Shown here: positions 17,168-26,125 of the stretch, piece by piece | Position numbering within the stretch: the stretch's first letter is position 1 | Layout: every line of letters begins with the position of its first letter | Source: Variovorax sp. Root318D1 | GTDB taxonomy: Bacteria > Pseudomonadota > Gammaproteobacteria > Burkholderiales > Burkholderiaceae_C | Assembly (NCBI RefSeq): GCF_001424835.1 | Contig: NZ_LMCQ01000003.1 | Coordinates: forward strand, 53,516 to 117,515 | Direction: 5' to 3' | Length of the DNA stretch: 64,000 nucleotides | Position numbers and translations under genes: made by a program | The notes under the pieces: model-generated | What the model was told of the DNA's origin: nothing | Databases searched by the model: none | The model's input: only the letters and a program-made list of their open reading frames with translations

Positions 17168-18493
17168 CTATTGTCTTCGCAGTGCGTGTTCCGCTTGCAG
17201 GGCAATCGCAAGAACCGCGTCATCGTGCAGCGCGGCGTGCCACACCATCAGGCCGACCGGAAGTTTGCCGGCCGCATGGCAGGGCAGGGAGATGGCGCAG
17301 CCGTCGAGCATGTTGACGATCGACGGATTGCGCAGCAGCAGTGCATTGATGCGAAAGAATTCGTCGTCGCGCTCGGCACCCGGCGCCACGCTGGCGATGG
17401 AGGGTGCGGTGATCGGCACCGTCGGTGACAGCACGGCGTCGAAGGACGCCAGCGCTGTTTCGATGCGGGCAATCCACGCGCGCCGGGCATTCACGAGGTC
17501 GATGTATTCGTGCGCCTTCATGCCGGCGCCCCGGACGATGCGTTGAGCGACGCGCGGGTCGTAGCCGGCGCCGCTGCGCTCCAGCAGCAGCCGGTGCCAG
17601 GCATAGGACTCGGCCGCCGAAAACCCGCCCGTGGCGTTGATGGCCTGCAACTCGGCCAGTTCCGGCAGCTCGATTTCCTCGACCTGGGCACCGCCACTGC
17701 GCAGTGTTTGCAGCGCGTCCTCGAAGGCGCTGGCCACCGCGGGCTCGATGCCGTCGAAGAATACGTTTTTCACCACGGCGAGCCGGTAGGCCGCCAGGGA
17801 GGCGGCGCCGGCGGTCACACGGCGGGCTGCGAGGATCTCGTGCGCGGCGATGGCGTCCCGGACCGAGCGCGTCATGGCGCAGACCGTGTCGAGCGTGGTC
17901 GAGAGCGGCAGGGCGCCATCGGCCGGCACGAGGCGGGCGGTGCTCTTGAATCCCACGATGCCGTTCAGTGCCGCCGGAATGCGGATCGAGCCGCCCGTGT
18001 CCGAACCGAGCCCCATGAAAGCCGCCCCGGTCGCGACCGAAATGGCGGCTCCGGACGACGAACCCCCTGGAATGCGCGGCGTGGCGGCGTCGCTCACGTT
18101 GACCGGCGTGCCATGGTGCGGGTTGACTCCCACGCCCGAGAAAGCGAACTCGCTCATGTTGGTGCGGCCGGTCAGCACGCCGCCCGCGGCGCGCAGCCGC
18201 GCGACCGCCACGGCGTCGGCCTTGGCTGCCGGGGCATGCGAAAGCACGACGGAGCCAGCGGGGGTTGGTTGGCCCTCGATGTCGAACAGGTCCTTGGCGG
18301 TGAAGGCGAGCCCTGCGAGCCTGCTTTGCGGCGCCGCCAGTTCGACCTGCTGGCGGGCTTCGTCGAACAGCGTGCGGGTGAAGACGTGGCTGCAGGCCGG
18401 AGACTGGGCGATGCCGATGGCATGCTCCAATTCGGTGCGTGCATCGGTGCCACCTGCCAACAGATTCAGACGGGTGGCGTGAAGGTCGTTCAT
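17168..18493 (-). CDS. Amidase-signature family amidase
   Basis: 441 aa hydrolase of the amidase-signature family. The Ser-cisSer-Lys triad can be placed: Lys67 (AKDLFD), Ser145 (GGSSSGAA) and Ser169 (GSDTGGSIRIPA), with the family spacing of 24 residues between the two Ser. The length fits small-molecule amidases; GatA is longer and would be expected with gatB and gatC. It is followed by dadA and nnr on the same strand. The substrate is unknown; release of an amino acid from an amide is possible given dadA, but this is inference. Confidence 0.87.
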   Translation of the reverse strand: MNDLHATRLNLLAGGTDARTELEHAIGIAQSPACSHVFTRTLFDEARQQVELAAPQSRLAGLAFTAKDLFDIEGQPTPAGSVVLSHAPAAKADAVAVARLRAAGGVLTGRTNMSEFAFSGVGVNPHHGTPVNVSDAATPRIPGGSSSGAAISVATGAAFMGLGSDTGGSIRIPAALNGIVGFKSTARLVPADGALPLSTTLDTVCAMTRSVRDAIAAHEILAARRVTAGAASLAAYRLAVVKNVFFDGIEPAVASAFEDALQTLRSGGAQVEEIELPELAELQAINATGGFSAAESYAWHRLLLERSGAGYDPRVAQRIVRGAGMKAHEYIDLVNARRAWIARIETALASFDAVLSPTVPITAPSIASVAPGAERDDEFFRINALLLRNPSIVNMLDGCAISLPCHAAGKLPVGLMVWHAALHDDAVLAIALQAEHALRRQ

Positions 18494-18560
18494 GGGTAGG
18501 TGCGTGGGCGCAGACGGCTCGGTTGCGAGAGTGGTGCAAGGGAAAAGACAGGGTGGGCCG

Positions 18561-18569
18561 TGCTATACT
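18561..18569 (+). promoter_or_regulatory. Extended -10 promoter element for rpsB
   Basis: TGC followed by TATACT (18564-18569) in the 220-bp space between the divergent amidase gene and rpsB. The implied leader is about 137 nt and could carry autogenous control by S2, as in other proteobacteria. No clear -35 hexamer is seen. Confidence 0.55.
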
Positions 18570-18713
18570 CTTTGGGTTTCGCTGACTGCGTGACGGCTAC
18601 CGCCACACACAGCCTGACACATCCGCAAACCGGCCCAATCAAGGTGTTGCGACTCCATTCGAAGGAGGCGCAAAACGGGCTGGATTTTAGACCCAACCTT
18701 TGGAGTAATTTCA

Positions 18714-19469
18714 ATGTCTACCACCATGCGCGAAATGCTGGAAGCCGGTGTCCACTTTGGTCACCAAACCCGCTTCTGGAACCCCAAGATGGCCCCGTTC
18801 ATCTTCGGTCATCGCAACAAGATTCACATCATCAACCTGGAAAAATCGCTCCCGATGTTCCAGGACGCGATGAAGTACGCCAAGCAGCTCACGGCCAACC
18901 GCGGCACGATCCTGATGGTCGGCACGAAGCGCCAGGCCCGTGAAATCGTCGCGGCAGAAGCTCGCCGTGCCGGCGTGCCCTTCGTCGACACCCGCTGGCT
19001 CGGCGGCATGCTGACCAACTTCAAGACCGTCAAGACCTCGATCAAGCGTCTGAAGGACATGAAGGCCCAGCAGGAAGCCGGCCTCGACAGCCTGAGCAAG
19101 AAAGAGCAGCTCACGTTCTCGCGTGAAATCGCGAAGCTCGAGAAGGACATCGGCGGCATCCAGGATATGGCCGCCTTGCCGGACGCCATCTTCGTGATCG
19201 ACGTGGGCTTCCACAAGATCGCCGTGGCCGAAGCCAAGAAGCTCGGCATTCCGCTGATCGGCGTGGTTGACTCCAACCACTCGCCCGAAGGCATCGACTA
19301 CGTCATTCCGGGCAACGACGACTCGTCGAAGGCCGTCACGCTGTACGCACGCGGCATCGCCGACGCGATCATCGAAGGCCGCAACAGCGCTGGTGGTGAC
19401 GTGGTCAAGGCCATCGCCGAAGGCAGCAGCGACGAATTCGTCGAAGTCGAAGAAGGCGCTTCGGCCTGA
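18714..19469 (+). CDS. rpsB: 30S ribosomal protein S2
   Basis: Structural protein of the small ribosomal subunit, 251 aa. Hallmarks: [22 protein letters not shown] at the start (both S2 signature regions are visible), [26 protein letters not shown] and [23 protein letters not shown] long leader with an extended -10 precedes it. It is followed by a terminator-like hairpin and then tsf, the standard rpsB-tsf order. Confidence 0.99.
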   Translation: MSTTMREMLEAGVHFGHQTRFWNPKMAPFIFGHRNKIHIINLEKSLPMFQDAMKYAKQLTANRGTILMVGTKRQAREIVAAEARRAGVPFVDTRWLGGMLTNFKTVKTSIKRLKDMKAQQEAGLDSLSKKEQLTFSREIAKLEKDIGGIQDMAALPDAIFVIDVGFHKIAVAEAKKLGIPLIGVVDSNHSPEGIDYVIPGNDDSSKAVTLYARGIADAIIEGRNSAGGDVVKAIAEGSSDEFVEVEEGASA

Positions 19470-19490
19470 TTGGTGCTCTCGCGAGCCTGA

Positions 19491-19518
19491 AGAAGGGGCT
19501 TTGGTGCCCCTTTTTTTT
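19491..19518 (+). terminator. Terminator/attenuator between rpsB and tsf
   Basis: AAGGGGC (19493-19499) pairs with GCCCCTT (19506-19512) over a short loop and runs into eight T. It lies in the rpsB-tsf interval, where other bacteria have a partial terminator that sets the S2 to EF-Ts ratio. Confidence 0.85.
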
Positions 19519-19550
19519 AACCTGATTTTTGGATTTACGGAGATACAACA

Positions 19551-20474
19551 ATGGCTGCAATCACCGCAAGCATGGTCGGCGAACTGCGCGCAAAGACCGA
19601 CGCGCCGATGATGGAGTGCAAGAAGGCCCTGACCGAGGCCGACGGCAACATGGAAAAGGCCGAAGAGCTGCTGCGCATCAAGCTCGGCAACAAGGCAGGT
19701 AAGGCATCGGGCCGCATCACCGCCGAAGGCGTGGTCACGGCTTTCGTCGACGGCGCTGCCGGCGGCATGATCGAGATCAACTGCGAAACCGACTTCGTCA
19801 CCAAGAACGACAGCTTTCTGGCCCTGGCCAACGCTGCCGCGATGCTGGTCGCCAAGCACAATCCCGCGGACATCGCCGCGCTGGGCGCGCTGCCCTATGA
19901 GCAAGATGGCTTCGGTCCCACGCTCGAAGACGTGCGCAAGGGCCTCATCGGCAAGATCGGCGAGAACATGAGCTTCCGCCGCTTCAAGCGCTTTGGCGGC
20001 AACGGCAAGCTGGCTTCGTACCTGCATGGCACGCGCATCGGCGTGATGGTCGAGTTCGAAGGCGACGACACTTCGGCCAAGGACGTTGCGATGCACATCG
20101 CCGCCATGAAGCCGGTTGCCATCTCGGCCGCCGACGTGCCCGCCGACCTGATTGAAAAAGAGCGTGCTGTTGCCGCCGGCAAGGCCGAGGAAGACCGCAA
20201 GACGGCCGAAGCCGAAGGCAAGAAGCCGCAGCCTGCAGACATCGTTGCCAAGCGCATCGAAGGCGGCGTGCAAAAGTATCTCAAGGAAGTCTCGCTGCAC
20301 AACCAGCCGTTCGTGAAGAACGACAAGCAGACCGTCGAGCAGATGCTCAAGGCCGCCGACACCAGCATCAAGGGCTTCACCCTGTATGTGGTCGGTGAAG
20401 GCATCGAAAAGAAGGTCGACGACTTCGCAGCCGAAGTTGCAGCCCAGGTTGCTGCCGCCAAGGCCGCCGCGTAA
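19551..20474 (+). CDS. tsf: Elongation factor Ts
   Basis: Guanine-nucleotide exchange factor for EF-Tu, 307 aa. The N-terminal UBA-like domain has [20 protein letters not shown] and [13 protein letters not shown]; the two core subdomains carry the EF-Tu-contacting [12 protein letters not shown] (about 66-77) and [14 protein letters not shown] at 19551 has a GGAG upstream. It is followed by a terminator-like hairpin before pyrH. Confidence 0.99.
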   Translation: MAAITASMVGELRAKTDAPMMECKKALTEADGNMEKAEELLRIKLGNKAGKASGRITAEGVVTAFVDGAAGGMIEINCETDFVTKNDSFLALANAAAMLVAKHNPADIAALGALPYEQDGFGPTLEDVRKGLIGKIGENMSFRRFKRFGGNGKLASYLHGTRIGVMVEFEGDDTSAKDVAMHIAAMKPVAISAADVPADLIEKERAVAAGKAEEDRKTAEAEGKKPQPADIVAKRIEGGVQKYLKEVSLHNQPFVKNDKQTVEQMLKAADTSIKGFTLYVVGEGIEKKVDDFAAEVAAQVAAAKAAA

Positions 20475-20489
20475 AAACTGTTACGCCCC

Positions 20490-20525
20490 AAAGCGGCTGT
20501 GCACTTGTGTGTGCCGCCGCTTTTT
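20490..20525 (+). terminator. Terminator/attenuator between tsf and pyrH
   Basis: AAAGCGGC at 20490-20497 pairs with GCCGCTTT at 20516-20523 and ends in five T. It separates rpsB-tsf from pyrH-frr and the rest of the cluster. Confidence 0.8.
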
Positions 20526-20576
20526 CACCGCCTCGTTCTACACTCGCCCCGCCAACCCCAAGTAAGGAAATTGCCC

Positions 20577-21299
20577 ATGTCTGCTCCCCGCCCAGCCCAC
20601 AAGCGAATCTTGTTGAAGCTGTCGGGCGAGGCATTAATGGGAGACGATGCCTTTGGTATTAATCGCGCCACCATCGTTCGCATGGTCGAAGAGATCGCCG
20701 AGGTGGTGAACATGGGTGTGGAGCTTGCGGTCGTGATCGGCGGCGGCAACATCTTCCGCGGCGTCGCGGGAGGCTCCGTTGGCATGGACCGCGCCACGGC
20801 CGACTACATGGGCATGCTGGCCACGGTCATGAATTCGTTGGCACTGGCCGACGCCATGAACAAGCAGGGGCTGGTGGCGCGCGTCATGTCGGCCATCGCC
20901 ATCGAGCAGGTGGTCGAGCCTTACGTGCGGCCCAAAGCGTTGCAGTATCTCGAAGAGGGCAAGGTCGTGGTGTTTGCCGCGGGCACTGGCAATCCCTTCT
21001 TCACCACCGACACGGCGGCCGCGCTGCGCGGTGCCGAGATCGGTGCAGAGCTGGTGCTCAAGGCCACCAAGGTCGATGGCGTGTATTCCGCCGACCCGAA
21101 GACCAACCCCAATGCAACGCGCTATTCGACGCTTACCTTCGATGAGGCGATCGCGCAAAATCTCGGCATCATGGACGCCACGGCTTTTGCGCTGTGCCGC
21201 GACCAGAAGTTGCCGATCAAGGTGTTCTCGATCTTCAAGAACGGCGCGCTCAAGCGCGTTGTCATGGGCGAGGACGAAGGCACGCTGGTGCATGCCTGA
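20577..21299 (+). CDS. pyrH: UMP kinase
   Basis: Phosphorylates UMP to UDP for nucleotide synthesis, 240 aa of the amino-acid-kinase fold. [45 protein letters not shown] and [14 protein letters not shown] are the typical motifs. The start is the ATG at 20577 with TAAGGAAA upstream; an in-frame ATG at 20499 lies inside the preceding hairpin. frr follows by 11 bp. Confidence 0.98.
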   Translation: MSAPRPAHKRILLKLSGEALMGDDAFGINRATIVRMVEEIAEVVNMGVELAVVIGGGNIFRGVAGGSVGMDRATADYMGMLATVMNSLALADAMNKQGLVARVMSAIAIEQVVEPYVRPKALQYLEEGKVVVFAAGTGNPFFTTDTAAALRGAEIGAELVLKATKVDGVYSADPKTNPNATRYSTLTFDEAIAQNLGIMDATAFALCRDQKLPIKVFSIFKNGALKRVVMGEDEGTLVHA

Positions 21300-21310
21300 G
21301 GAGTATTGAG

Positions 21311-21880
21311 ATGACGACCCCTACCATTGCAGAAGTTCGCAGCACGACCGATGCGAAGATGAACCAGTCGCTCGCTGCGTTCCAAAACAACCTCACCAAG
21401 ATCCGTACCGGCCGCGCCAACTCCGCGCTGCTCGACTCGATCCATGTCGATTACTACGGCTCGCAAGTCCCGCTGAGCCAGGTGGCCAACGTGTCGGTGC
21501 TCGACTCGCGCACCATCAGCGTCCAGCCCTGGGAAAAAGGCATGGGCGCCAAGATCGAGAAAGCCATTCGCGAAAGCGACCTGGGCTTGAACCCGGCCTC
21601 GATGGGCGACCTGATCCGCGTGCCGCTTCCCGCCATGAGCGAAGAGCGCCGCAAGGAAATGACCAAGCTGGTCCGCAACGAAGGCGAAACCGCCAAGATC
21701 GCCACGCGCAACCTGCGCCGCGATGCGAACGAAGCTGTCAAGAAACTGGTCAAGGAAAAGCTCGCTTCCGAGGACGACCAGAAACGCGCCGAAGCCGAGA
21801 TCCAGAAGGTCACCGACCGCCACATTGCGGAAATCGACCGGCTGGTCGCGGCCAAGGAAGCGGAGATCATGGCCGTTTGA
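21311..21880 (+). CDS. frr: Ribosome-recycling factor
   Basis: Splits post-termination ribosomes together with EF-G. 189 aa of the usual all-helix plus beta two-domain form: [21 protein letters not shown], then [18 protein letters not shown], then [21 protein letters not shown] and the long C-terminal helix. GAGGAG lies before the ATG at 21311. It overlaps or nearly touches uppS, showing tight operon structure. Confidence 0.98.
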   Translation: MTTPTIAEVRSTTDAKMNQSLAAFQNNLTKIRTGRANSALLDSIHVDYYGSQVPLSQVANVSVLDSRTISVQPWEKGMGAKIEKAIRESDLGLNPASMGDLIRVPLPAMSEERRKEMTKLVRNEGETAKIATRNLRRDANEAVKKLVKEKLASEDDQKRAEAEIQKVTDRHIAEIDRLVAAKEAEIMAV

Positions 21881-21888
21881 AGCTGCGC

Positions 21889-22632
21889 ATGGCCTCCTCC
21901 TTGCCGCAGATTCCCCGTCACATTGCCATCGTCATGGATGGCAACGGACGCTGGGCCACGCGGCGGTTCCTGCCTCGTGTGGCGGGGCACAAGCAGGGCG
22001 TCGAGTCGCTGCGGCGCTGCGTCAGGGCCTGCGTCGATCGCGGCGTGGGCATTCTCACGGTCTTCGCGTTCTCCTCGGAAAACTGGAACCGTCCGCCCGA
22101 AGAGGTGTCGGGCCTGATGGAAATCATGGTCGGTGCGCTCGCGCGCGAGGTGCCCAAGCTGAGTCGCGACGGCGTGCGGCTGCACTTCGTCGGCGAACGG
22201 GCCGGACTCTCCAAGAAAATGGTGCAGGGCCTGGTCGATGCCGAGGAAGCCACCGCGCAGAACACCAAGCTGATCCTCAACGTCTGCTTCAACTACGGCG
22301 GCCGCTGGGACATTGCACGCGCCGCCGCAACGCTGATGGAGCGCGGCGAAGCGCTCACCGAAGCCAATCTCGACCGCGCCATGGCCCTGGCGCACGTACC
22401 CGACCCTGACCTGCTCATCCGCACCGGCGGCGAGCAGCGGCTGTCGAACTTCCTGCTCTGGCAGAGCGCCTACGCGGAGCTTTTCTTCAGCAACAAGCTC
22501 TGGCCCGAGTTCGACGAAGCCGAACTCGACGCCGGAATTGCCGCGTTCCAGGCTCGCGAGCGCCGGTTCGGCAAGACTTCCGCGCAGGTCACGGCCGGCA
22601 GCGATTCCACTTCAGATCGCCAGATGGCCTGA
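21889..22632 (+). CDS. uppS: Undecaprenyl diphosphate synthase (cis-prenyltransferase)
   Basis: Makes undecaprenyl diphosphate, the lipid carrier for peptidoglycan and O-antigen, from IPP and FPP. 247 aa. Conserved regions: HIAIVMDGNGRWA with the catalytic Asp, RGVGILTVFAFSSENWNRP, LNVCFNYGGRWDI and PDLLIRTGGEQRLSNFLLWQSAYAELFF-type substrate contacts. The ATG at 21889 is preferred; a TTG at 21877 overlapping the frr stop would add four residues. The last 20 residues are a variable polar tail. Confidence 0.97.
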   Translation: MASSLPQIPRHIAIVMDGNGRWATRRFLPRVAGHKQGVESLRRCVRACVDRGVGILTVFAFSSENWNRPPEEVSGLMEIMVGALAREVPKLSRDGVRLHFVGERAGLSKKMVQGLVDAEEATAQNTKLILNVCFNYGGRWDIARAAATLMERGEALTEANLDRAMALAHVPDPDLLIRTGGEQRLSNFLLWQSAYAELFFSNKLWPEFDEAELDAGIAAFQARERRFGKTSAQVTAGSDSTSDRQMA

Positions 22633-22661
22633 GGGCCTTCACGGCCCGACAACTCAGCCGC

Positions 22662-23507
22662 ATGCTCAAACAACGCATCCTCACGGCGATCGTCCTGCTG
22701 GCGATCTTGCTGCCGGCGCTCTTCTATCCGTCCCACGTTCCTTTTGCCTGTGTCATGCTGGTACTGATTGGCGCCGGAGCTTGGGAGTGGGGCCGCCTCA
22801 ACGGATACAGCCAGCGGCTGTCGGTGTTCCTCGGGCTCGAAACGGTCGTGCTGTGCGCGCTTTCATGGTGGCTCGGGCTGCTCGCGCAGCCGCTCATGCT
22901 CATGTGGCTGCTGGCCAGCGCCGCCTGGGTGCTTGGCGGGGCTGCGCTGTTGAGGGTGTCGGTTCCGGGCTGGCCTCGCATTCCGCGCGGCCTGCGCCTG
23001 GTGGGCGGGTTGCTGGCGCTCTGGGTGGCGTGGCTCGCGGCGGTGCAGGCGCGCATGGTCGGCATCAACTTCCTGCTTTCGATTCTCGTGCTGGTCTGGG
23101 TGGCCGACGTCTTCGCGTACTTTGCGGGCCGCGCCTTCGGCCTCAAGTTCACACGCGGCAAGCTCGCGCCTGCCATCAGCCCCGGCAAGAGCTGGGAAGG
23201 GGTGTGGGGCGGCATGGCTGGCGTGGTGGTTCTGGCCTTCGCCTGGGTCTGGGCCGACAAGGCCGCCGGCGCCACGGTGGCAAGCCTCTATACCCGGCTG
23301 CATGAACGCGGCTGGTGGCTGCTGCTGGTGGGCGTGGTGTTCCTTGCGGCGATGAGCGTCGTCGGCGACCTGGTCGAATCGCTGATCAAGCGCAGCGCCG
23401 GCGCCAAGGACAGCAGCCGGCTGCTGCCGGGCCACGGCGGCGTGCTCGACCGCGTGGATGCCCTCTTGCCGGTACTCCCCATTGCAATGATGCTGGCTTC
23501 CTTGTGA
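22662..23507 (+). CDS. cdsA: Phosphatidate cytidylyltransferase
   Basis: Inner-membrane enzyme making CDP-diacylglycerol from phosphatidic acid and CTP. 281 aa with about eight hydrophobic helices. The signature [21 protein letters not shown] followed by [16 protein letters not shown] sits at the C terminus (about 228-270). The stop overlaps the GTG start of dxr (GTGA), indicating translational coupling. uppS lies 29 bp upstream. Confidence 0.97.
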   Translation: MLKQRILTAIVLLAILLPALFYPSHVPFACVMLVLIGAGAWEWGRLNGYSQRLSVFLGLETVVLCALSWWLGLLAQPLMLMWLLASAAWVLGGAALLRVSVPGWPRIPRGLRLVGGLLALWVAWLAAVQARMVGINFLLSILVLVWVADVFAYFAGRAFGLKFTRGKLAPAISPGKSWEGVWGGMAGVVVLAFAWVWADKAAGATVASLYTRLHERGWWLLLVGVVFLAAMSVVGDLVESLIKRSAGAKDSSRLLPGHGGVLDRVDALLPVLPIAMMLASL

Positions 23508-24691
23508 ACACACCCAAACAACGCATCACGGTGCTGGGTTCGACCGGTTCGGTCGGGGTCAGCACGCTCGATGTCATTTCGCGGCACCCTGACCGTTTCG
23601 AGGTCTTCGCGCTGTCCGCTTCGACCAAGGTCGACGAACTGCTGGCGCAGTGCGCGCGTTTTTTGCCGCGCTTCGCGGTCATGGCCAGCCCGGTGCATGC
23701 AGCACAGCTGGCAGAAAAGCTGAAGCAGAACAATCTTCCGACGCGAGTCCTGATTGGCTCTGATGCTATTGAAAAAATAGCGTCTCACGAAGAGGTCGAT
23801 GCGGTCATGGCTGCGATCGTCGGTGCCGCGGGTCTTGGGCCATGCCTGGCCGCGGCCCGCGCCGGCAAGCGCCTGCTGCTGGCCAACAAGGAGGCGCTGG
23901 TGGTCGGCGGCGAACTGTTCATGCGCACCGTGCGCGAGGGCGGCGCCACGCTGCTGCCGATCGACAGCGAGCACTCGGCCATCTTCCAGTCGCTGCCGGA
24001 AGATCCATCGACCTGGGCGCGCCGCATCGACAAGATCATCCTGACCGCGTCGGGCGGCCCGTTTCGCACGCGCGCACCCGAAACCCTTGGTTCAGTCACG
24101 CCAGAGCAGGCCTGCGCCCATCCGAACTGGGTCATGGGCCGCAAAATTTCGGTCGATTCCGCCACCATGATGAACAAGGCGCTCGAGGTGATCGAGGCGC
24201 GCCACCTGTTCGGCGTGCTGCCCGAGCAGATCGAGGTGGTCATCCATCCCCAGAGCGTGGTGCATTCGATGGTGCAGTTCACCGATGCATCGGTCATCGC
24301 CCAACTAGGCACTCCCGACATGCGCGTGCCCATCGCCGTCGGCCTGGCATGGCCCGAGCGCATCGAAAGCGGAGCAGGGCGCCTGGACTTCCGCCAGATG
24401 GCAGCCCTGAGCTTCGATGCCCCCGATGCGGCGCTGTTTCCGGGCCTGGGCCTGGCCTGGCATGCATTGCGCGCGGCACCCGGTACCACGGCGGTGCTCA
24501 ACGCTGCCAATGAAGTCGCAGTCGAGGCCTTTCTTGATCGGCGCCTGCGATTCGACCGCATTCATGCGGTCAACATGGAAACTTTGGAGGCTGTTGCACC
24601 CTCCAAGCCCGCATCGCTGGCCGACCTGCTGGCGCTCGATGCCAGTGCGCGTGCGGCCGCCAATGCCGCGGCGCTGCGCTTCGCGGCCTGA
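23504..24691 (+). CDS. dxr: 1-deoxy-D-xylulose 5-phosphate reductoisomerase
   Basis: Second step of the MEP isoprenoid pathway, supplying precursors to UppS. 395 aa. NADPH-binding [32 protein letters not shown], metal and substrate residues in [11 protein letters not shown] and SGGPFRTR, and [19 protein letters not shown] are all present. The start is GTG at 23504 inside the cdsA stop. Codons at 23765-23781 contain a small AT-rich palindrome that encodes part of a variable loop. Confidence 0.98.
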   Translation: MNTPKQRITVLGSTGSVGVSTLDVISRHPDRFEVFALSASTKVDELLAQCARFLPRFAVMASPVHAAQLAEKLKQNNLPTRVLIGSDAIEKIASHEEVDAVMAAIVGAAGLGPCLAAARAGKRLLLANKEALVVGGELFMRTVREGGATLLPIDSEHSAIFQSLPEDPSTWARRIDKIILTASGGPFRTRAPETLGSVTPEQACAHPNWVMGRKISVDSATMMNKALEVIEARHLFGVLPEQIEVVIHPQSVVHSMVQFTDASVIAQLGTPDMRVPIAVGLAWPERIESGAGRLDFRQMAALSFDAPDAALFPGLGLAWHALRAAPGTTAVLNAANEVAVEAFLDRRLRFDRIHAVNMETLEAVAPSKPASLADLLALDASARAAANAAALRFAA

Positions 24692-24716
24692 CCCTTCCCG
24701 TCGATAGAGGAACCGG

Positions 24717-26087
24717 ATGCTCACCGTCATCGCTTTCGTGGTTGCACTCGGCGTCCTCATTGCCGTGCACGAATACGGCCACTACCGCGTCGCGGTAGCC
24801 TGCGGCGTCAAGGTCCTGCGGTTCTCGGTGGGCTTTGGCAAGACCCTCTACCGCTGGCAGCCCAAGCGGCAGCATCCGGGCCAGGAAACCGAATTCGTCA
24901 TTGGCGCGTTCCCTTTTGGTGGCTACGTCAAGATGCTCGACGAGCGCGAAGGGCCGGTTGCCCCGGAAGAGCGCCAGCGTGCCTTCAACACGCAGCCGCT
25001 GCGCTCGCGTGCTGCGATTGTTGCTGCGGGACCCATTGCCAATTTGCTGCTCGCGGTGGTGCTTTACACGGCCGTCAACTGGATCGGTGTGGACGAGCCC
25101 GTCGCCAAGCTGGGGCGCCCGGTCGCAGCCTCGATCGCGGAAGACGCTGGCCTGCGCGGTGGCGAGCACGTCACGCGTGCCGGTTTCGAGGGCAGCCTGG
25201 AGCCGGTGCAATCGTTCGAGGACCTGCGCTGGCGCCTGACGCGCGGCGCGCTCGACGGCCGCGATCTCACGCTCGAAATCGCGGGAGAGGGCGGCAAGGC
25301 CGCGCGCCAGATCGTGCTGCCGCTGAGCCGCATCGAAGCCAAGGATGCCGACCCGCAGATGTTCCGCAAGATCGGCGTGATAGCGCCGTTGACCCTGCCC
25401 GAGATCGGCCAGGTGATGGCTGGCAGCGCCGCGGAACGCGCGGGCCTTCGCAGCGGCGACCTGGTTCGCGCCGTGGGGAACACCGCCATCGTCGACGGGC
25501 AGCAATTGCGCGAGGTGATCCGCACCTCGATCGACGGCGACCAGCCGCGTGCGCAGACCTGGCAGGTCCAGCGCGGCGGCCAGCCGGTCCAGCTTGAAGT
25601 CAAGCCTGAACTGCGCGAAGAGGGCGCCGTGAAGGTCGGCCGCATTGGGGCGTATGTCGGTGCGCCGCCCGAAATGGTCATGGTTCGACAGGGCCCTATC
25701 GATGGTGTCTGGCTCGGCATCGTGCGCACCTGGGAGGTCTCGGCGCTCACCGTTCGCATGATGGGCAAGATGGTGATCGGCGAGGCTTCACTCAAGAATT
25801 TGAGCGGGCCGCTCACGATTGCCGACTATGCGGGCAAGTCCGCGAGTCTCGGCTTGACCCAGTACCTGGTGTTTCTTGCGCTGATCAGCGTGAGCCTTGG
25901 CGTGCTGAATCTCATGCCGCTGCCGGTCCTCGATGGGGGACACCTGATGTATTATCTTTGGGAGGGCCTGACCGGCAAGAGCGTCTCTGACGCCTGGATG
26001 GAACGGCTGCAGCGTGGCGGTGTCGCCTTGCTGCTGGTCATGATGTCGGTCGCACTTTTCAACGACGTCACGCGGCTCTTTGGTTAA
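24717..26087 (+). CDS. rseP: RseP-type intramembrane zinc metalloprotease
   Basis: Site-2 protease of the inner membrane that cuts anti-sigma factors such as RseA during envelope stress. 456 aa. Zinc ligands are His18 and His22 with Glu19 (HEYGH) in the first helix; two PDZ-like regions lie in the middle (about 115-310), and LMPLPVLDGGHLMYY near residue 405 supplies the Asp ligand. Four membrane segments are expected. Start ATG at 24717 with AGAGGA. It precedes bamA by 38 bp, the standard order. Confidence 0.96.
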   Translation: MLTVIAFVVALGVLIAVHEYGHYRVAVACGVKVLRFSVGFGKTLYRWQPKRQHPGQETEFVIGAFPFGGYVKMLDEREGPVAPEERQRAFNTQPLRSRAAIVAAGPIANLLLAVVLYTAVNWIGVDEPVAKLGRPVAASIAEDAGLRGGEHVTRAGFEGSLEPVQSFEDLRWRLTRGALDGRDLTLEIAGEGGKAARQIVLPLSRIEAKDADPQMFRKIGVIAPLTLPEIGQVMAGSAAERAGLRSGDLVRAVGNTAIVDGQQLREVIRTSIDGDQPRAQTWQVQRGGQPVQLEVKPELREEGAVKVGRIGAYVGAPPEMVMVRQGPIDGVWLGIVRTWEVSALTVRMMGKMVIGEASLKNLSGPLTIADYAGKSASLGLTQYLVFLALISVSLGVLNLMPLPVLDGGHLMYYLWEGLTGKSVSDAWMERLQRGGVALLLVMMSVALFNDVTRLFG

Positions 26088-26125
26088 CTTTCTGCTGGCC
26101 CTTTCCGCGCCGGCCCAATTCACAG

